Below, piece after piece: positions 32,123 through 40,380 of a DNA stretch of 40,968 nt. Position numbers and translations under genes: made by a program. The stretch comes from MGIIb-P sp963934015 (lineage in GTDB: Archaea > Thermoplasmatota > Poseidoniia > Poseidoniales > Thalassarchaeaceae): contig CAWVWT010000017.1 in NCBI GenBank assembly GCA_963934015.1, forward strand, positions 1-40,968, read 5' to 3'. Each line of letters starts with the position of its first letter. Positions within the stretch are counted from its first letter, which is position 1. The notes under the pieces were generated by a model that was given only the letters and a program-made list of their open reading frames with translations, searched no databases and was not told the DNA's origin.

Positions 32123-35042
32123 CAAGGCCGAGGTCATGGCGCCATCGTCCAATCTCGGTAAATTCCCCTTCACTACCCCAATGATAGACATCGAGATTGG
32201 TATGGCTGGTTTCACCATCTGTAGTGCTCAATGTAATTTCACCACTACTCACTGCATAGCCATCCGCAGCCGCAGAAATACCGTGCTCATTGACACGCTG
32301 TGGAGTCGCTGTGTTGGACCCCACGCCAGCCAATAATTCCGCCGACCCCAATATGAGGGTTGCATCGCCAGCCCATGCTGCATAGGACTGTAAATCAGTT
32401 CCGTAATTCATCATGTACACATACTTGAGTTCGTGATCATATTCAGCCAAATCATGATCGATGCCCAGGCGAATACCCGTCAAATTGTCGAGATGTGCTG
32501 GATCTGATACTGCACCACCCATGGAAATGTCACCCATGCTATGACCACCAATCTTGGCAATATCTAATTCATCATTTCCTCCAATTAGTTGTGAGTGCAT
32601 TTCTGCTAGAATAGCTGCACCATCGCCTGATTCTGCCAATATGACAATGGCGTCACAACCCGATAGGGATGAAATTTCAGCGCTAAAATCAGTTTGGCCA
32701 GCAATGAAAGATTGTTCCGAACAAGTGCTGCCCAGTGCTGTGCTTAGCGCTGTAGCAATTGCAGAGTTGTCCTTGCCTGCATCATTCAAGATAGCGACAT
32801 TGGTGTACCCTCCACTAGAGATGTACGCTGACAGTGCAGATACATGGTGATCTTGGCCGGGGGATACGCGCCAAAGATAGCCATAATCGGCTGGTGTACA
32901 ACCTACCCCACAACCAGACCAAGCACTTTCCATTGCTTCATTTGAAAAAGCACCGAATGTAATCATTGGTACCTTGTTTGATTCGGCAACAGCCAGTGCT
33001 CCAAGGGCTTCCTCTGTTGAGTGAGGCCCAATCACACCAATGACTCCAGCATTTACCAATGCCTGCATGGCACTAGCCGCACCGGATTGTGTTGATTGTG
33101 TATCTGCGGTTGTCAAACTAAAACACGTTCCACGCTGATTGATGTTGAGTAAATCGACACCGAGTTGAACGCCGTTTTCCTCACCTTGAGCATAATCTGA
33201 GTGAATTCCAGACTGGGGACTAAGCATACCGATTACAACCGAACGCGCAGAGGGGCGACACTGTGAAGAAATTCCATCCCATGAATTCCAGTATCCCATT
33301 TCTTCGAAGGACATGTCAACTTCTCCATCATTGTTAACATCGCCTGCATCTTCAAAGCGGAACAAATCATACATCATTTCAGGTGTATTCCCAAATGAAT
33401 CGAATGTGATGGTCCCCCCAATTCCCGCATAGTTAGTTCCCACTGAAGGGATGGCGGCTTTGATGTCGCTACCGGCGCTTGAACCGGCTTGAATCGTAGC
33501 TTGTACCATAATCATGGCCGCATCGTAAGCCGAGCCGGCATGCGCTGGAGCTGCCGAACTGTACAATGCAAGATAATCGGCATCAAAATCAGATTGTAAG
33601 GGAGATTCCCATGTTGTTGATACATTTACTCCAACCACACCTATCACAAGATTACGTACAGTTGCTGACAATAATTCGGGAAACTCTGCATAACCCGATT
33701 GATGTGTTACAACAATTCGTGCTTCGCTAAGAACAGCCTTGATTTTTGCAATCAATCGTGCTGAATCTGTATCCTTAGAGGCGAGGACCGCATTTTCACA
33801 GCCAAGATTTACTGCATCATCACGAACTTGTTCAAGTTGAGCATCGCTTGGGTTAGAAGGATAGGATAGAGTCGCACAAATCTTGCTTGCATCGTAACCC
33901 TCTGTGAAAATTCTTGCTGATGAACGCCCATATCCATTGTCTTCATAAATCACTGCAAGGTTGTTCAATTCGTAAATATTGGACCACATCAAGGCCCCAT
34001 TTGTACTGTCAGATTCACTGGGAACCACCCTCCACATTAAGTCGTCATCTGAGATTTCCTCAAATTCCCCACCGGTAACGAATGGGGTAATAACGGGTAT
34101 TTGGTGCTGAATTGGTTTTGCTTGAGGTTGGTTTGGAGGGGGTGAGAATGCATTGTCCAAGACAGATATTGAGGCACCACCAATGATTCCTGAAACTCCA
34201 TCACCTTCAATGAGTGACCAAGTTGCAGTACTCCCTGTCGATCCCGAGGACTCTGTATCATAGAAAACAAGTGAAAATTCATATGTACCCTGTGCTGCAT
34301 TGATGTCATCAATCGCCATCTGTGCTGCATTTTCTAGGCCCTCAGCCAAGTGTGCATTATCGCCAGTTCGTGGCGTCAATACTCCAATTTTCACTTCGAT
34401 GGCTGGGCCGACTACAATCTCGCAGCCATTCTCGTCAACGGTGATGCCAGCAGGTGTATTTGCACACTGATCATTGTCATCAAGAACTCCGTCACCATCG
34501 GTGTCTTGTGGTACAGGACAACCATTTTCATCCACCTCGATGCCTTCTTCTGTATCAGCACAATCATCGTCACCATCGGGTACACCATCATTGTCTGCAT
34601 CATAGATAATCTCGCAACCGGTAGTATCCACTTCGATACCTGCCAGTGTTCCTGGGCAGGCATCCATACCATCCTCGACTCCATCGCCATCGGTATCGTA
34701 AACGATTTCGCAACCATCAGGGTCAACCTCTGCATCAGCAGCAGTATCGGGGCAATTATCACTATCATCGATGACACCATCACCATCTGTATCTGCGGCT
34801 TCAGGGCATCCTGACCAGTCCACATCTGTTCCTTCAGGGGTATCTGCACATTGATCGATGACATCGTAAATTCCGTCACCATCGGTATCGACAAAGGTTG
34901 TCTCCTCACCCGTATCGCCACCGGTGTCAGAACCTGTTCCGGAATCGTCACCACCATCATCTCCACCCAAGCAACCGGCAAAGCCGGTACCGAGCATGAG
35001 GGTTGTCATCAGCAGCACGAGGAGTCTTCGTTGCGTGGTCAT
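32112..35042 (-). CDS. Lipoprotein with TSP3 stalk and two tandem type-1 substrate-binding domains
   Basis: 976 residues from the ATG at 35042; an in-frame start near 35240 would place 66 basic, low-complexity residues before an obvious signal peptide and is rejected. Lipobox GFAGC puts the lipidated cysteine at 24. A Gly/Asp-rich linker leads to five thrombospondin type-3 repeats (52-211), each starting D-x-D-x-D-G with two cysteines, which bind calcium and form a stiff stalk. Then come two Peripla_BP_6/LivK-like domains, about 216-592 and 601-925 (each opening with a short strand, IGVLTPRTG and IGMLSPQSG). Related domains bind amino acids, amides or aromatic compounds for ABC transporters, but no permease is adjacent. 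The first binding domain holds a calcium-loop-like DVNNDGEVD near its end. Confidence 0.85.
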   Translation of the reverse strand: MTTQRRLLVLLMTTLMLGTGFAGCLGGDDGGDDSGTGSDTGGDTGEETTFVDTDGDGIYDVIDQCADTPEGTDVDWSGCPEAADTDGDGVIDDSDNCPDTAADAEVDPDGCEIVYDTDGDGVEDGMDACPGTLAGIEVDTTGCEIIYDADNDGVPDGDDDCADTEEGIEVDENGCPVPQDTDGDGVLDDNDQCANTPAGITVDENGCEIVVGPAIEVKIGVLTPRTGDNAHLAEGLENAAQMAIDDINAAQGTYEFSLVFYDTESSGSTGSTATWSLIEGDGVSGIIGGASISVLDNAFSPPPNQPQAKPIQHQIPVITPFVTGGEFEEISDDDLMWRVVPSESDSTNGALMWSNIYELNNLAVIYEDNGYGRSSARIFTEGYDASKICATLSYPSNPSDAQLEQVRDDAVNLGCENAVLASKDTDSARLIAKIKAVLSEARIVVTHQSGYAEFPELLSATVRNLVIGVVGVNVSTTWESPLQSDFDADYLALYSSAAPAHAGSAYDAAMIMVQATIQAGSSAGSDIKAAIPSVGTNYAGIGGTITFDSFGNTPEMMYDLFRFEDAGDVNNDGEVDMSFEEMGYWNSWDGISSQCRPSARSVVIGMLSPQSGIHSDYAQGEENGVQLGVDLLNINQRGTCFSLTTADTQSTQSGAASAMQALVNAGVIGVIGPHSTEEALGALAVAESNKVPMITFGAFSNEAMESAWSGCGVGCTPADYGYLWRVSPGQDHHVSALSAYISSGGYTNVAILNDAGKDNSAIATALSTALGSTCSEQSFIAGQTDFSAEISSLSGCDAIVILAESGDGAAILAEMHSQLIGGNDELDIAKIGGHSMGDISMGGAVSDPAHLDNLTGIRLGIDHDLAEYDHELKYVYMMNYGTDLQSYAAWAGDATLILGSAELLAGVGSNTATPQRVNEHGISAAADGYAVSSGEITLSTTDGETSHTNLDVYHWGSEGEFTEIGRWRHDLGLVMF
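34410..34889 (-). repeat. Five 96-bp TSP3-coding tandem repeats
   Basis: The protein repeats begin at residues 52, 84, 116, 148 and 180, a constant 32-residue spacing, so the DNA repeats every 96 bp over 480 bp. The nucleotide copies have diverged while the Asp and Cys positions are kept, which indicates selection on the protein. Confidence 0.85.
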
Positions 35043-35055
35043 CACTTCACTTCCG

Positions 35056-35072
35056 CACCCCCGGAGGGGGTG
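35056..35072 (-). other. Leader hairpin before the giant lipoprotein
   Basis: CACCCCC-GGA-GGGGGTG is a perfect 7-bp stem with a triloop, 13 bases upstream of the ATG at 35042 on the minus strand. A Shine-Dalgarno-like GGAAGTGA lies between it and the start. It may shape translation or be part of the divergent promoter region with purM. Confidence 0.4.
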
Positions 35073-35164
35073 GGTCGGGGTATGAAGTCTGCTGCGGTCC
35101 TGTTCGTAGAGCGAAACAATCGATGACGGCAGCCTGAAGGGGGGGCTATGACTCGCGCTAAGTG

Positions 35165-36289
35165 ATGAGCGACGAGGCCGAGGGGCTGGACTACGCAAGT
35201 AGTGGTGTGGACATCGACCTTGAGGGTGCTTCAGTCGCATCTCTGGTCGGCGCGCTATCGCGGTCTGTCCGGGTGACTGGTATGCCAGGAGCGCCAGTCG
35301 ATTTACCCGGGGGATTTGGTGGCCTCATCGAATTTGGTGACAATCTTCTCGCTATGGCCACCGATGGCGTTGGCAGCAAATTGCAAATTGCATCTATGAT
35401 GAATCATTGGAGTGGTGTGGGAATCGATTGTATGGCCATGAATGTCAATGACCTCCTATGCGTGGGCGCAGAACCCATCGCATTTGTCGACTACATCGCA
35501 GTTCCAAAACCAGATCCTGAGCAACACGCAGCCATTGGTGCAAGCCTTGCAGAAGCTTGTCGTATCGCCCGAGTTACACTCGCTGGTGGGGAAACTGCAA
35601 GTCTACCTGGAATTGTGACTGAACTAGATCTATCGGGTACTGCATTGGGTTGGTTACCCAAGGGTGCTGCGATTACAGGCGCCAATATTGATGTGGGCGA
35701 TGTTATGATTGGACTGCCCGCAAGTGGTGTCCATTCCAATGGATTCTCATTGGTACGCAAAGTTGTCGAGTTAAGCGGCCTTTCGTACACTGATACTGCA
35801 CCTTTTGACACCGAACATCCCGGTCGCAACATCATCCGAATGGGGGATGGTGCTATCACACTGGGTGAAGTACTCCTCAACCCAACTCGAATCTATGTCG
35901 ATCCGGTCACTGACCTGATCGACGCCTGTCGGGCGGGGGATGGACCCTGCCCCGCCGATGCACTGCACGGAATTTGCCATGTGACTGGTGGCGGATTGTC
36001 TAATCTTCTAAGGCTACATGGCAGCTTGGGTTGGCATCTCGAAAATCCACTTCCAGTATTGCCAGAGTTCAATTGGATTCAAGAAACGGGTGGCATCTCC
36101 GACCGAGAAATGGCTCGCACCTTTAATCTCGGAATGGGTATGGTTCTGGTCGTAGATTCTGCACATGCGAACGCGGTCTGTGACTGGGTGGCATCACGCC
36201 TCGAAGGAACCCAAATGGTGGGTGAGGTTCGCGATCATGGTCACAAAGTGACCCACGACAATCCAGATATTGTCTTTGAACACTACTGA
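35165..36289 (+). CDS. purM: Phosphoribosylformylglycinamidine cyclo-ligase
   Basis: 374 residues from the ATG at 35165 (a GTG directly before it is an alternative). PurM closes the imidazole ring in purine synthesis, making AIR from FGAM with ATP. Signatures: DYASSGVDIDLEG near the N-terminus, ATDGVGSKLQIA (the nucleotide/phosphate loop), DCMAMNVNDLLCVGAEPIAFVDYIA, AGGETASLPG, and SGVHSNGFSLVRKVV followed later by HVTGGGLSNLLR. All main family blocks are present. It is divergent from the giant lipoprotein and is followed after 9 bases by trm1, with that gene's Shine-Dalgarno overlapping the purM stop. No other purine gene is nearby. Confidence 0.95.
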   Translation: MSDEAEGLDYASSGVDIDLEGASVASLVGALSRSVRVTGMPGAPVDLPGGFGGLIEFGDNLLAMATDGVGSKLQIASMMNHWSGVGIDCMAMNVNDLLCVGAEPIAFVDYIAVPKPDPEQHAAIGASLAEACRIARVTLAGGETASLPGIVTELDLSGTALGWLPKGAAITGANIDVGDVMIGLPASGVHSNGFSLVRKVVELSGLSYTDTAPFDTEHPGRNIIRMGDGAITLGEVLLNPTRIYVDPVTDLIDACRAGDGPCPADALHGICHVTGGGLSNLLRLHGSLGWHLENPLPVLPEFNWIQETGGISDREMARTFNLGMGMVLVVDSAHANAVCDWVASRLEGTQMVGEVRDHGHKVTHDNPDIVFEHY

Positions 36290-36295
36290 GGTGAT
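36288..36295 (+). promoter_or_regulatory. Shine-Dalgarno deciding a TTG start of trm1
   Basis: GAGGTGAT overlaps the purM stop and lies 3 nt before the TTG at 36299. No in-frame ATG or GTG is available before conserved Trm1 sequence, so this rare start codon is well supported. Confidence 0.65.
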
Positions 36296-36298
36296 GCA

Positions 36299-37537
36299 TT
36301 GTCCGAATCTGAGATCGTCCTAGAAGGACGGACTCAACACCGCTTACCCCCTGCCAAAGAAGGGCGGAGTGAGAAGCAACTCGAACGGCACGGAAAGGGG
36401 CCTGCGGATCGAGCACATCGCTCAGCCTTTCACAATCCAGCCATGGCTGATTGTCGGACACGCAGTGTCCTGTTGATGGATTACATGCTAGACAACGAAT
36501 GGTTCAACAAACCGAAAATTCACACACTTGATGCACTCTGTGCAACCGGTAGCCGAATCAATCGATGGTTGACAGAATTACCATCAAAAAAAGCAGATAG
36601 ATTACTATTGGTTGGCGCTGATCTTGATGAGGATGCACTGAATTATGCGCGAGAGAATTGCCCCGATGTTAAATTTCGAAATGAAGATGCGCGCCAAGTT
36701 TTGCTATCCTCCGGTTGGCAATGGATTGACATCGACCCTTTCGGTTCCCCCGTCCCATTTCTGGATTCGGCCATGCAATCGAGTGCGAGGCGTGCGGTGA
36801 TGGAAATTACTGCAACAGATACGGCCGCACTAACTGGGTCTTCCGCAAGCGCATGCCTGCGCCGCTATGGTGCAAAGATTCGGACTGATGAGATGGCGCA
36901 TGATTCAGCAATGCGACTACTCATGGCTACTGTGGCACGAACTGCGGCTCAACATGATCGCTGCATCATCCCACTACTCTCTTCTTGGGATTCTCATCAC
37001 ATCCGAGTATCTGTCAAGGTTCATCGCTCAATCCAAACCGCGAATGTACTCGAGGAGAGTTTGGGTTGGCGTGTCGCCTCACCCACACCTGATGAACTGA
37101 AATCTGCTACAGATGCAGGACTTCATCCTCAAGGAGATGCCCCCAATCAACCATTCTGTCTGCTACCGTTCACATACCCAATACGTCGTGACGACAAGAG
37201 AATCTCGGGTCCACTTTGGGTTGGACCGTTGTTTGATAGTGATGTGCTGACCACCATGACAGTTGAACGTGCGCTCGAACTATGTGGAGATGATGCGGAG
37301 ACGGCAGTTCGGCATTGGGTCGGTGAAGCTGAACTCGCTGAAACACCTTCGCTCATCATCACCGATATGTTACCAAAATTCTGTAATGTGAATGGTCCAC
37401 CAAAGATTTTAGATTTGGTTTCAGGCCTACAAGAAGCTGGTTATCGTGCCGCAATTGCCCGATGGGGTGCTCCTGCAATTCGAACCGATGCGCCCTGGCC
37501 TGTCGTGCTTGAGGTTGCCGAGGCCTGCTTTGATTAG
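36299..37537 (+). CDS. trm1: tRNA (guanine(26)-N2)-dimethyltransferase
   Basis: 412 residues. Trm1 adds one or two methyl groups to the N2 of G26 in tRNAs using S-adenosylmethionine. Evidence: the N-terminal AFHNPAMADCRTRSV block (43-57; usually FYNPxMxxNRD), SAM-binding DALCATGSRINRW (78-90) and GADLDEDAL (106-114), and the family-defining DIDPFGSPVPFLDSA (144-158). The C-terminal domain has the LPFTYPIRR-like and GPLWVGPLFD blocks. It starts with TTG, supported by a strong Shine-Dalgarno, and is probably co-transcribed with purM. Its stop codon shares three bases with the convergent moaA stop. Found in archaea and eukaryotes, rare in bacteria. Confidence 0.93.
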   Translation: MSESEIVLEGRTQHRLPPAKEGRSEKQLERHGKGPADRAHRSAFHNPAMADCRTRSVLLMDYMLDNEWFNKPKIHTLDALCATGSRINRWLTELPSKKADRLLLVGADLDEDALNYARENCPDVKFRNEDARQVLLSSGWQWIDIDPFGSPVPFLDSAMQSSARRAVMEITATDTAALTGSSASACLRRYGAKIRTDEMAHDSAMRLLMATVARTAAQHDRCIIPLLSSWDSHHIRVSVKVHRSIQTANVLEESLGWRVASPTPDELKSATDAGLHPQGDAPNQPFCLLPFTYPIRRDDKRISGPLWVGPLFDSDVLTTMTVERALELCGDDAETAVRHWVGEAELAETPSLIITDMLPKFCNVNGPPKILDLVSGLQEAGYRAAIARWGAPAIRTDAPWPVVLEVAEACFD

Positions 37538-38526
37538 CCACCAATGTAGGACATTTCTACACGCGTGCGCATAGGAGAAGATTCCGTGCGAATCTCGGAG
37601 TACCGATCGTCACGTGTCAACCAACAGGATTCGATGAGTGCCAATAGTTCAGTATCGGATGCGCCTTCTCTCATCGGAGTCAACAGGTCAAGACCTTGGC
37701 TTGCAAACAAACAGGTGTAGAGGTGTCCGTCGGCAGATAATCGGGCACGAGTGCAATCCCCACAGAAGGGTTCGGTGACACTTGTAATCAGGCCTACTTC
37801 GCCACCCTGTGGTAAGCGATATCGCTTGGCTACTTCACCAGGATATTGTGCTTGAAGGGGTTTCAATTCGGTGATAATATTCCGAATTTCATCTGCGGGA
37901 ACCACATCGTCCATGGCCCACCCATTGGTCGTACCCACATCCATGTATTCGATGAACCGAACTGCAATTTCTCGACTCGAAAAGCGTTCCACGAGATCGG
38001 TTAGTTCACCTTCATTCACGCCTTTCTTAACAACTGTGTTGATTTTTATTGGACCTAATCCGACTGACTCTGCAGCCTCAATTCCAGCCAAGACGGCGGC
38101 AACAGTATGCCCTGAATCCGTGATGGCTGCAAAGGTTGCCTCATCTAACGCATCCAAACTCACTGTGACACGATCAAGGCCGGCTGCTGACAATGCCGGT
38201 GCGTATCTCGGCAACAGTACACCGTTGGTGGTCATCGCAATTTCGACTTCATGCAGGGCGATCATCGATATGAGTTCGTGCAAATCTTTGCGCAGCAGGG
38301 GTTCCCCACCAGAAAGGCGGATTTTTTCAACACCCAGTGAAATGAACAAACCTGCGAGTCTGTCGATTTCTTCATAGGTCAGGATATCGGTCTTGCTCAG
38401 GAAGGCGAAATCGCTACCGAAGACTTCGCGCGGCATACAGTATCGACAGCGCATATTGCAACGATCCGTAACCGAGATTCGCAAGTCCCGCAAGGGACGC
38501 CCGCGCGTATCCCTTAACTCGACCAT
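37534..38526 (-). CDS. moaA: GTP 3',8-cyclase MoaA (molybdenum cofactor synthesis)
   Basis: 330 residues from the ATG at 38526; a GTG five codons upstream is the alternative. MoaA is a radical-SAM enzyme that starts molybdopterin synthesis from GTP. The radical-SAM cluster is bound by Cys23, Cys27 and Cys30 in DRCNMRCRYCMP; IRLSGGEPLLRKD follows. The second 4Fe-4S site is given by FCGDCTRARLSADGHLYTCLF near the C-terminus (three cysteines). The last two residues are Gly-Gly, as needed for the catalytic tail that reaches the active site. No other moa/moe gene is in the window. Convergent with trm1, 4-bp overlap. Confidence 0.95.
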   Translation of the reverse strand: MVELRDTRGRPLRDLRISVTDRCNMRCRYCMPREVFGSDFAFLSKTDILTYEEIDRLAGLFISLGVEKIRLSGGEPLLRKDLHELISMIALHEVEIAMTTNGVLLPRYAPALSAAGLDRVTVSLDALDEATFAAITDSGHTVAAVLAGIEAAESVGLGPIKINTVVKKGVNEGELTDLVERFSSREIAVRFIEYMDVGTTNGWAMDDVVPADEIRNIITELKPLQAQYPGEVAKRYRLPQGGEVGLITSVTEPFCGDCTRARLSADGHLYTCLFASQGLDLLTPMREGASDTELLALIESCWLTRDDRYSEIRTESSPMRTRVEMSYIGG

Positions 38527-38615
38527 GCACCGTCCTTGCACCGAGCGGTCCTAACCCTTTCTCAGGCACAGTGACGCTTCGAAATATGTGGGATACCCGG
38601 GACCCCCACATTTTC

Positions 38616-38624
38616 TTTGATATA
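38616..38624 (+). promoter_or_regulatory. Candidate TATA box for the acidic secreted protein
   Basis: TTTGATATA is centred about 28 bases upstream of the ATG at 38648. A transcript starting about 25 bases downstream would have almost no leader. The AAGG just before the ATG is too close to act as a Shine-Dalgarno. Confidence 0.45.
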
Positions 38625-38647
38625 CCATCGGCAACAACTAAAGAAGG

Positions 38648-40231
38648 ATGCTCGGAAAACGTACATATTGCATATTAGGAACAATGCTGCTCGCCTTCGC
38701 ATCTTTAGGTGCAGGCGTCACAGCAGAACAGAGTAACGAAATGACCACTGATTTAGAGGATTTAGGTATCCTTGAACTCAGTATGGACGATAATGGGGTG
38801 GTCGAAGCACTGATCACTCAGGATACGTTTCTGTTATTCATGAATTCGGATGATGCGGCCTTGATGGCCATTGAATCCGTCACCATGTCCGTCAGTTTAG
38901 GCGAAAATGGTGAACTCGTACTCAGTGATTTTGAAGTCGATATTGGTGAGAATCGGTCTGATGAGATTGCTGTAACACTACGATTGAGTGAGGAACTTGT
39001 CGATATCCTACACGATGAGGATGTCAATCTCGAAGACTTACTCAATCAAGTTGGATTTGGTGATGATTTAGGATTGGATGATTTTACTCCTGAAGCTTCA
39101 GGTGACTACGCTGACTACTACACATCCCGCTTGCACTGGGCTGATGAGGCCTACCAGCTACGCGGTTGCCAGAATGACTACGACCGTGTCATGGACGCAG
39201 AAGATTCTGCAGACGAATACTATGCAATCTATGACGAAATGGTCCAAGACTGGGAAGATGAAGATTCCAGTGATGAAGAGGAACCTGAAGTCGAAGACGA
39301 CTCCGGTGATGAGTTGGACGAAGAGTACCACGATGCACCCGGCGAAGAAAACGATCGAGATGACCGCGACCGTTTGGATGATGCACTCGACATGCGCGAG
39401 GATGAAATCACTCAAATCGTGGTCATCGTCAACACCGACGGTACAATTGCAGATGTGACTGTTATCGTCATCTACGAAGATGGCGAATACGACACGTTTG
39501 TCTTCAACATGCTGCTTGAAAATCTGCGCGAGCGCCTAGCCAACTTCGATGGCATTGTCGTCTGGAACTGGGTTCCATCTCCACCTGGTGTTGAAGAGCG
39601 CTGCCGAAGCGGTACCATGCAAGGTACCTTTACCATCGATGAAGATGGCAATGGCACAATTCGAGGTCAAATCTACAACGAGGCTGGAGAACTAGTCACC
39701 AACATGTGGGGTGGCTTCAGCACCGATGGATTTGTGCGTGGGCTTGCTGGAGACAACGTCTCCATGCCAATCGCACAGTGGAAGGCTGTCTCTGAAGATG
39801 GTCGCTTCAATGGTCTGTGGAAGATGATCGATGTCGAGGATGACACACGCGGTATTCTGAAGGGTGTTTACGAACTCAACGACAACCGTACAGGTGGGGA
39901 ATTTCACGGCAAGTGGAAGGCTGTTAACTGCCACACCGATCTAGATGAGGTGGATGAGATAGAGCGCCCAGACATCGGTGATGTCGGTCCACGTCACAGT
40001 CCGCTTCGCGTGGATGCTGAGAGAATCGATGATGTGCGACAATTGGACAAGGCGCCCAAGCAAAAGCCTCTGATGGACAAGCTTGGTGACGTGATGGACA
40101 AGCCCATCGTTGAGGATGCTGAAGGTGGCTCAATCGTCGATATCGGCGACGCTGCTGCTGGCTCGACGCTCGGAACCATTGCACTGCTTGGCGCAGGCTT
40201 CCTACGACGTCGCGTCACAGGCGGACTCTGA
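38648..40231 (+). CDS. Acidic secreted protein with Gly-x-Trp repeats and C-terminal hydrophobic tail
   Basis: 527 residues, no recognised family. Signal peptide 1-26. Residues about 35-150 are acidic and beta-rich; 205-252 is an extreme Asp/Glu tract. Residues 320-425 contain a run of short repeats of the G-x-F/G-x-W/W-K type (MQGTFTIDEDGNG, IRGQIYN, MWGGFSTDG, FNGLWKMIDV, LKGVYEL, FHGKWKAV), suggesting a small beta barrel or propeller on the cell surface. The C-terminus (501-521) is a hydrophobic segment ending Arg-Arg-Arg, like the membrane part of an exosortase-type tail, but without a PGF motif. A strong hairpin follows the stop. Likely a surface or secreted calcium/cation-binding protein; function unknown. 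Confidence 0.75.
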   Translation: MLGKRTYCILGTMLLAFASLGAGVTAEQSNEMTTDLEDLGILELSMDDNGVVEALITQDTFLLFMNSDDAALMAIESVTMSVSLGENGELVLSDFEVDIGENRSDEIAVTLRLSEELVDILHDEDVNLEDLLNQVGFGDDLGLDDFTPEASGDYADYYTSRLHWADEAYQLRGCQNDYDRVMDAEDSADEYYAIYDEMVQDWEDEDSSDEEEPEVEDDSGDELDEEYHDAPGEENDRDDRDRLDDALDMREDEITQIVVIVNTDGTIADVTVIVIYEDGEYDTFVFNMLLENLRERLANFDGIVVWNWVPSPPGVEERCRSGTMQGTFTIDEDGNGTIRGQIYNEAGELVTNMWGGFSTDGFVRGLAGDNVSMPIAQWKAVSEDGRFNGLWKMIDVEDDTRGILKGVYELNDNRTGGEFHGKWKAVNCHTDLDEVDEIERPDIGDVGPRHSPLRVDAERIDDVRQLDKAPKQKPLMDKLGDVMDKPIVEDAEGGSIVDIGDAAAGSTLGTIALLGAGFLRRRVTGGL

Positions 40232-40273
40232 GGCTGTTCACTGAACTGAGCACGCCCTAGATGCCATACATGT

Positions 40274-40303
40274 CCCTCGGGGGCGCTTCGGCGCCCTCGA
40301 GGG
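40274..40303 (+). terminator. Strong UUCG-loop hairpin after the acidic secreted protein
   Basis: CCCTCGGGGGCGC and GCGCCCTCGAGGG pair over 13 bp (one G-U) around a TTCG tetraloop, the most stable loop known. It is followed by CTTTTC and lies about 42 bases after the stop at 40231. The rest of this 149-base gap contains only a weak promoter region for nfuA. Confidence 0.65.
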
Positions 40304-40380
40304 GCTTTTCACGTTTCAACATGGGATGATACGCATATTCAAAGCACCGAGGCGGCACGCATCAAGCAGAAGGGGAGCCC

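Noticed and set aside
34410..34889. CRISPR-like spaced repeats
   Set aside because: Repeats are 96 bp, in frame, diverged in DNA and encode TSP3 calcium motifs.
35043..35240. N-terminal extension of the giant lipoprotein
   Set aside because: The extra 66 residues are basic and low-complexity and would precede a clear lipoprotein signal peptide; they also cover the divergent promoter and purM start.
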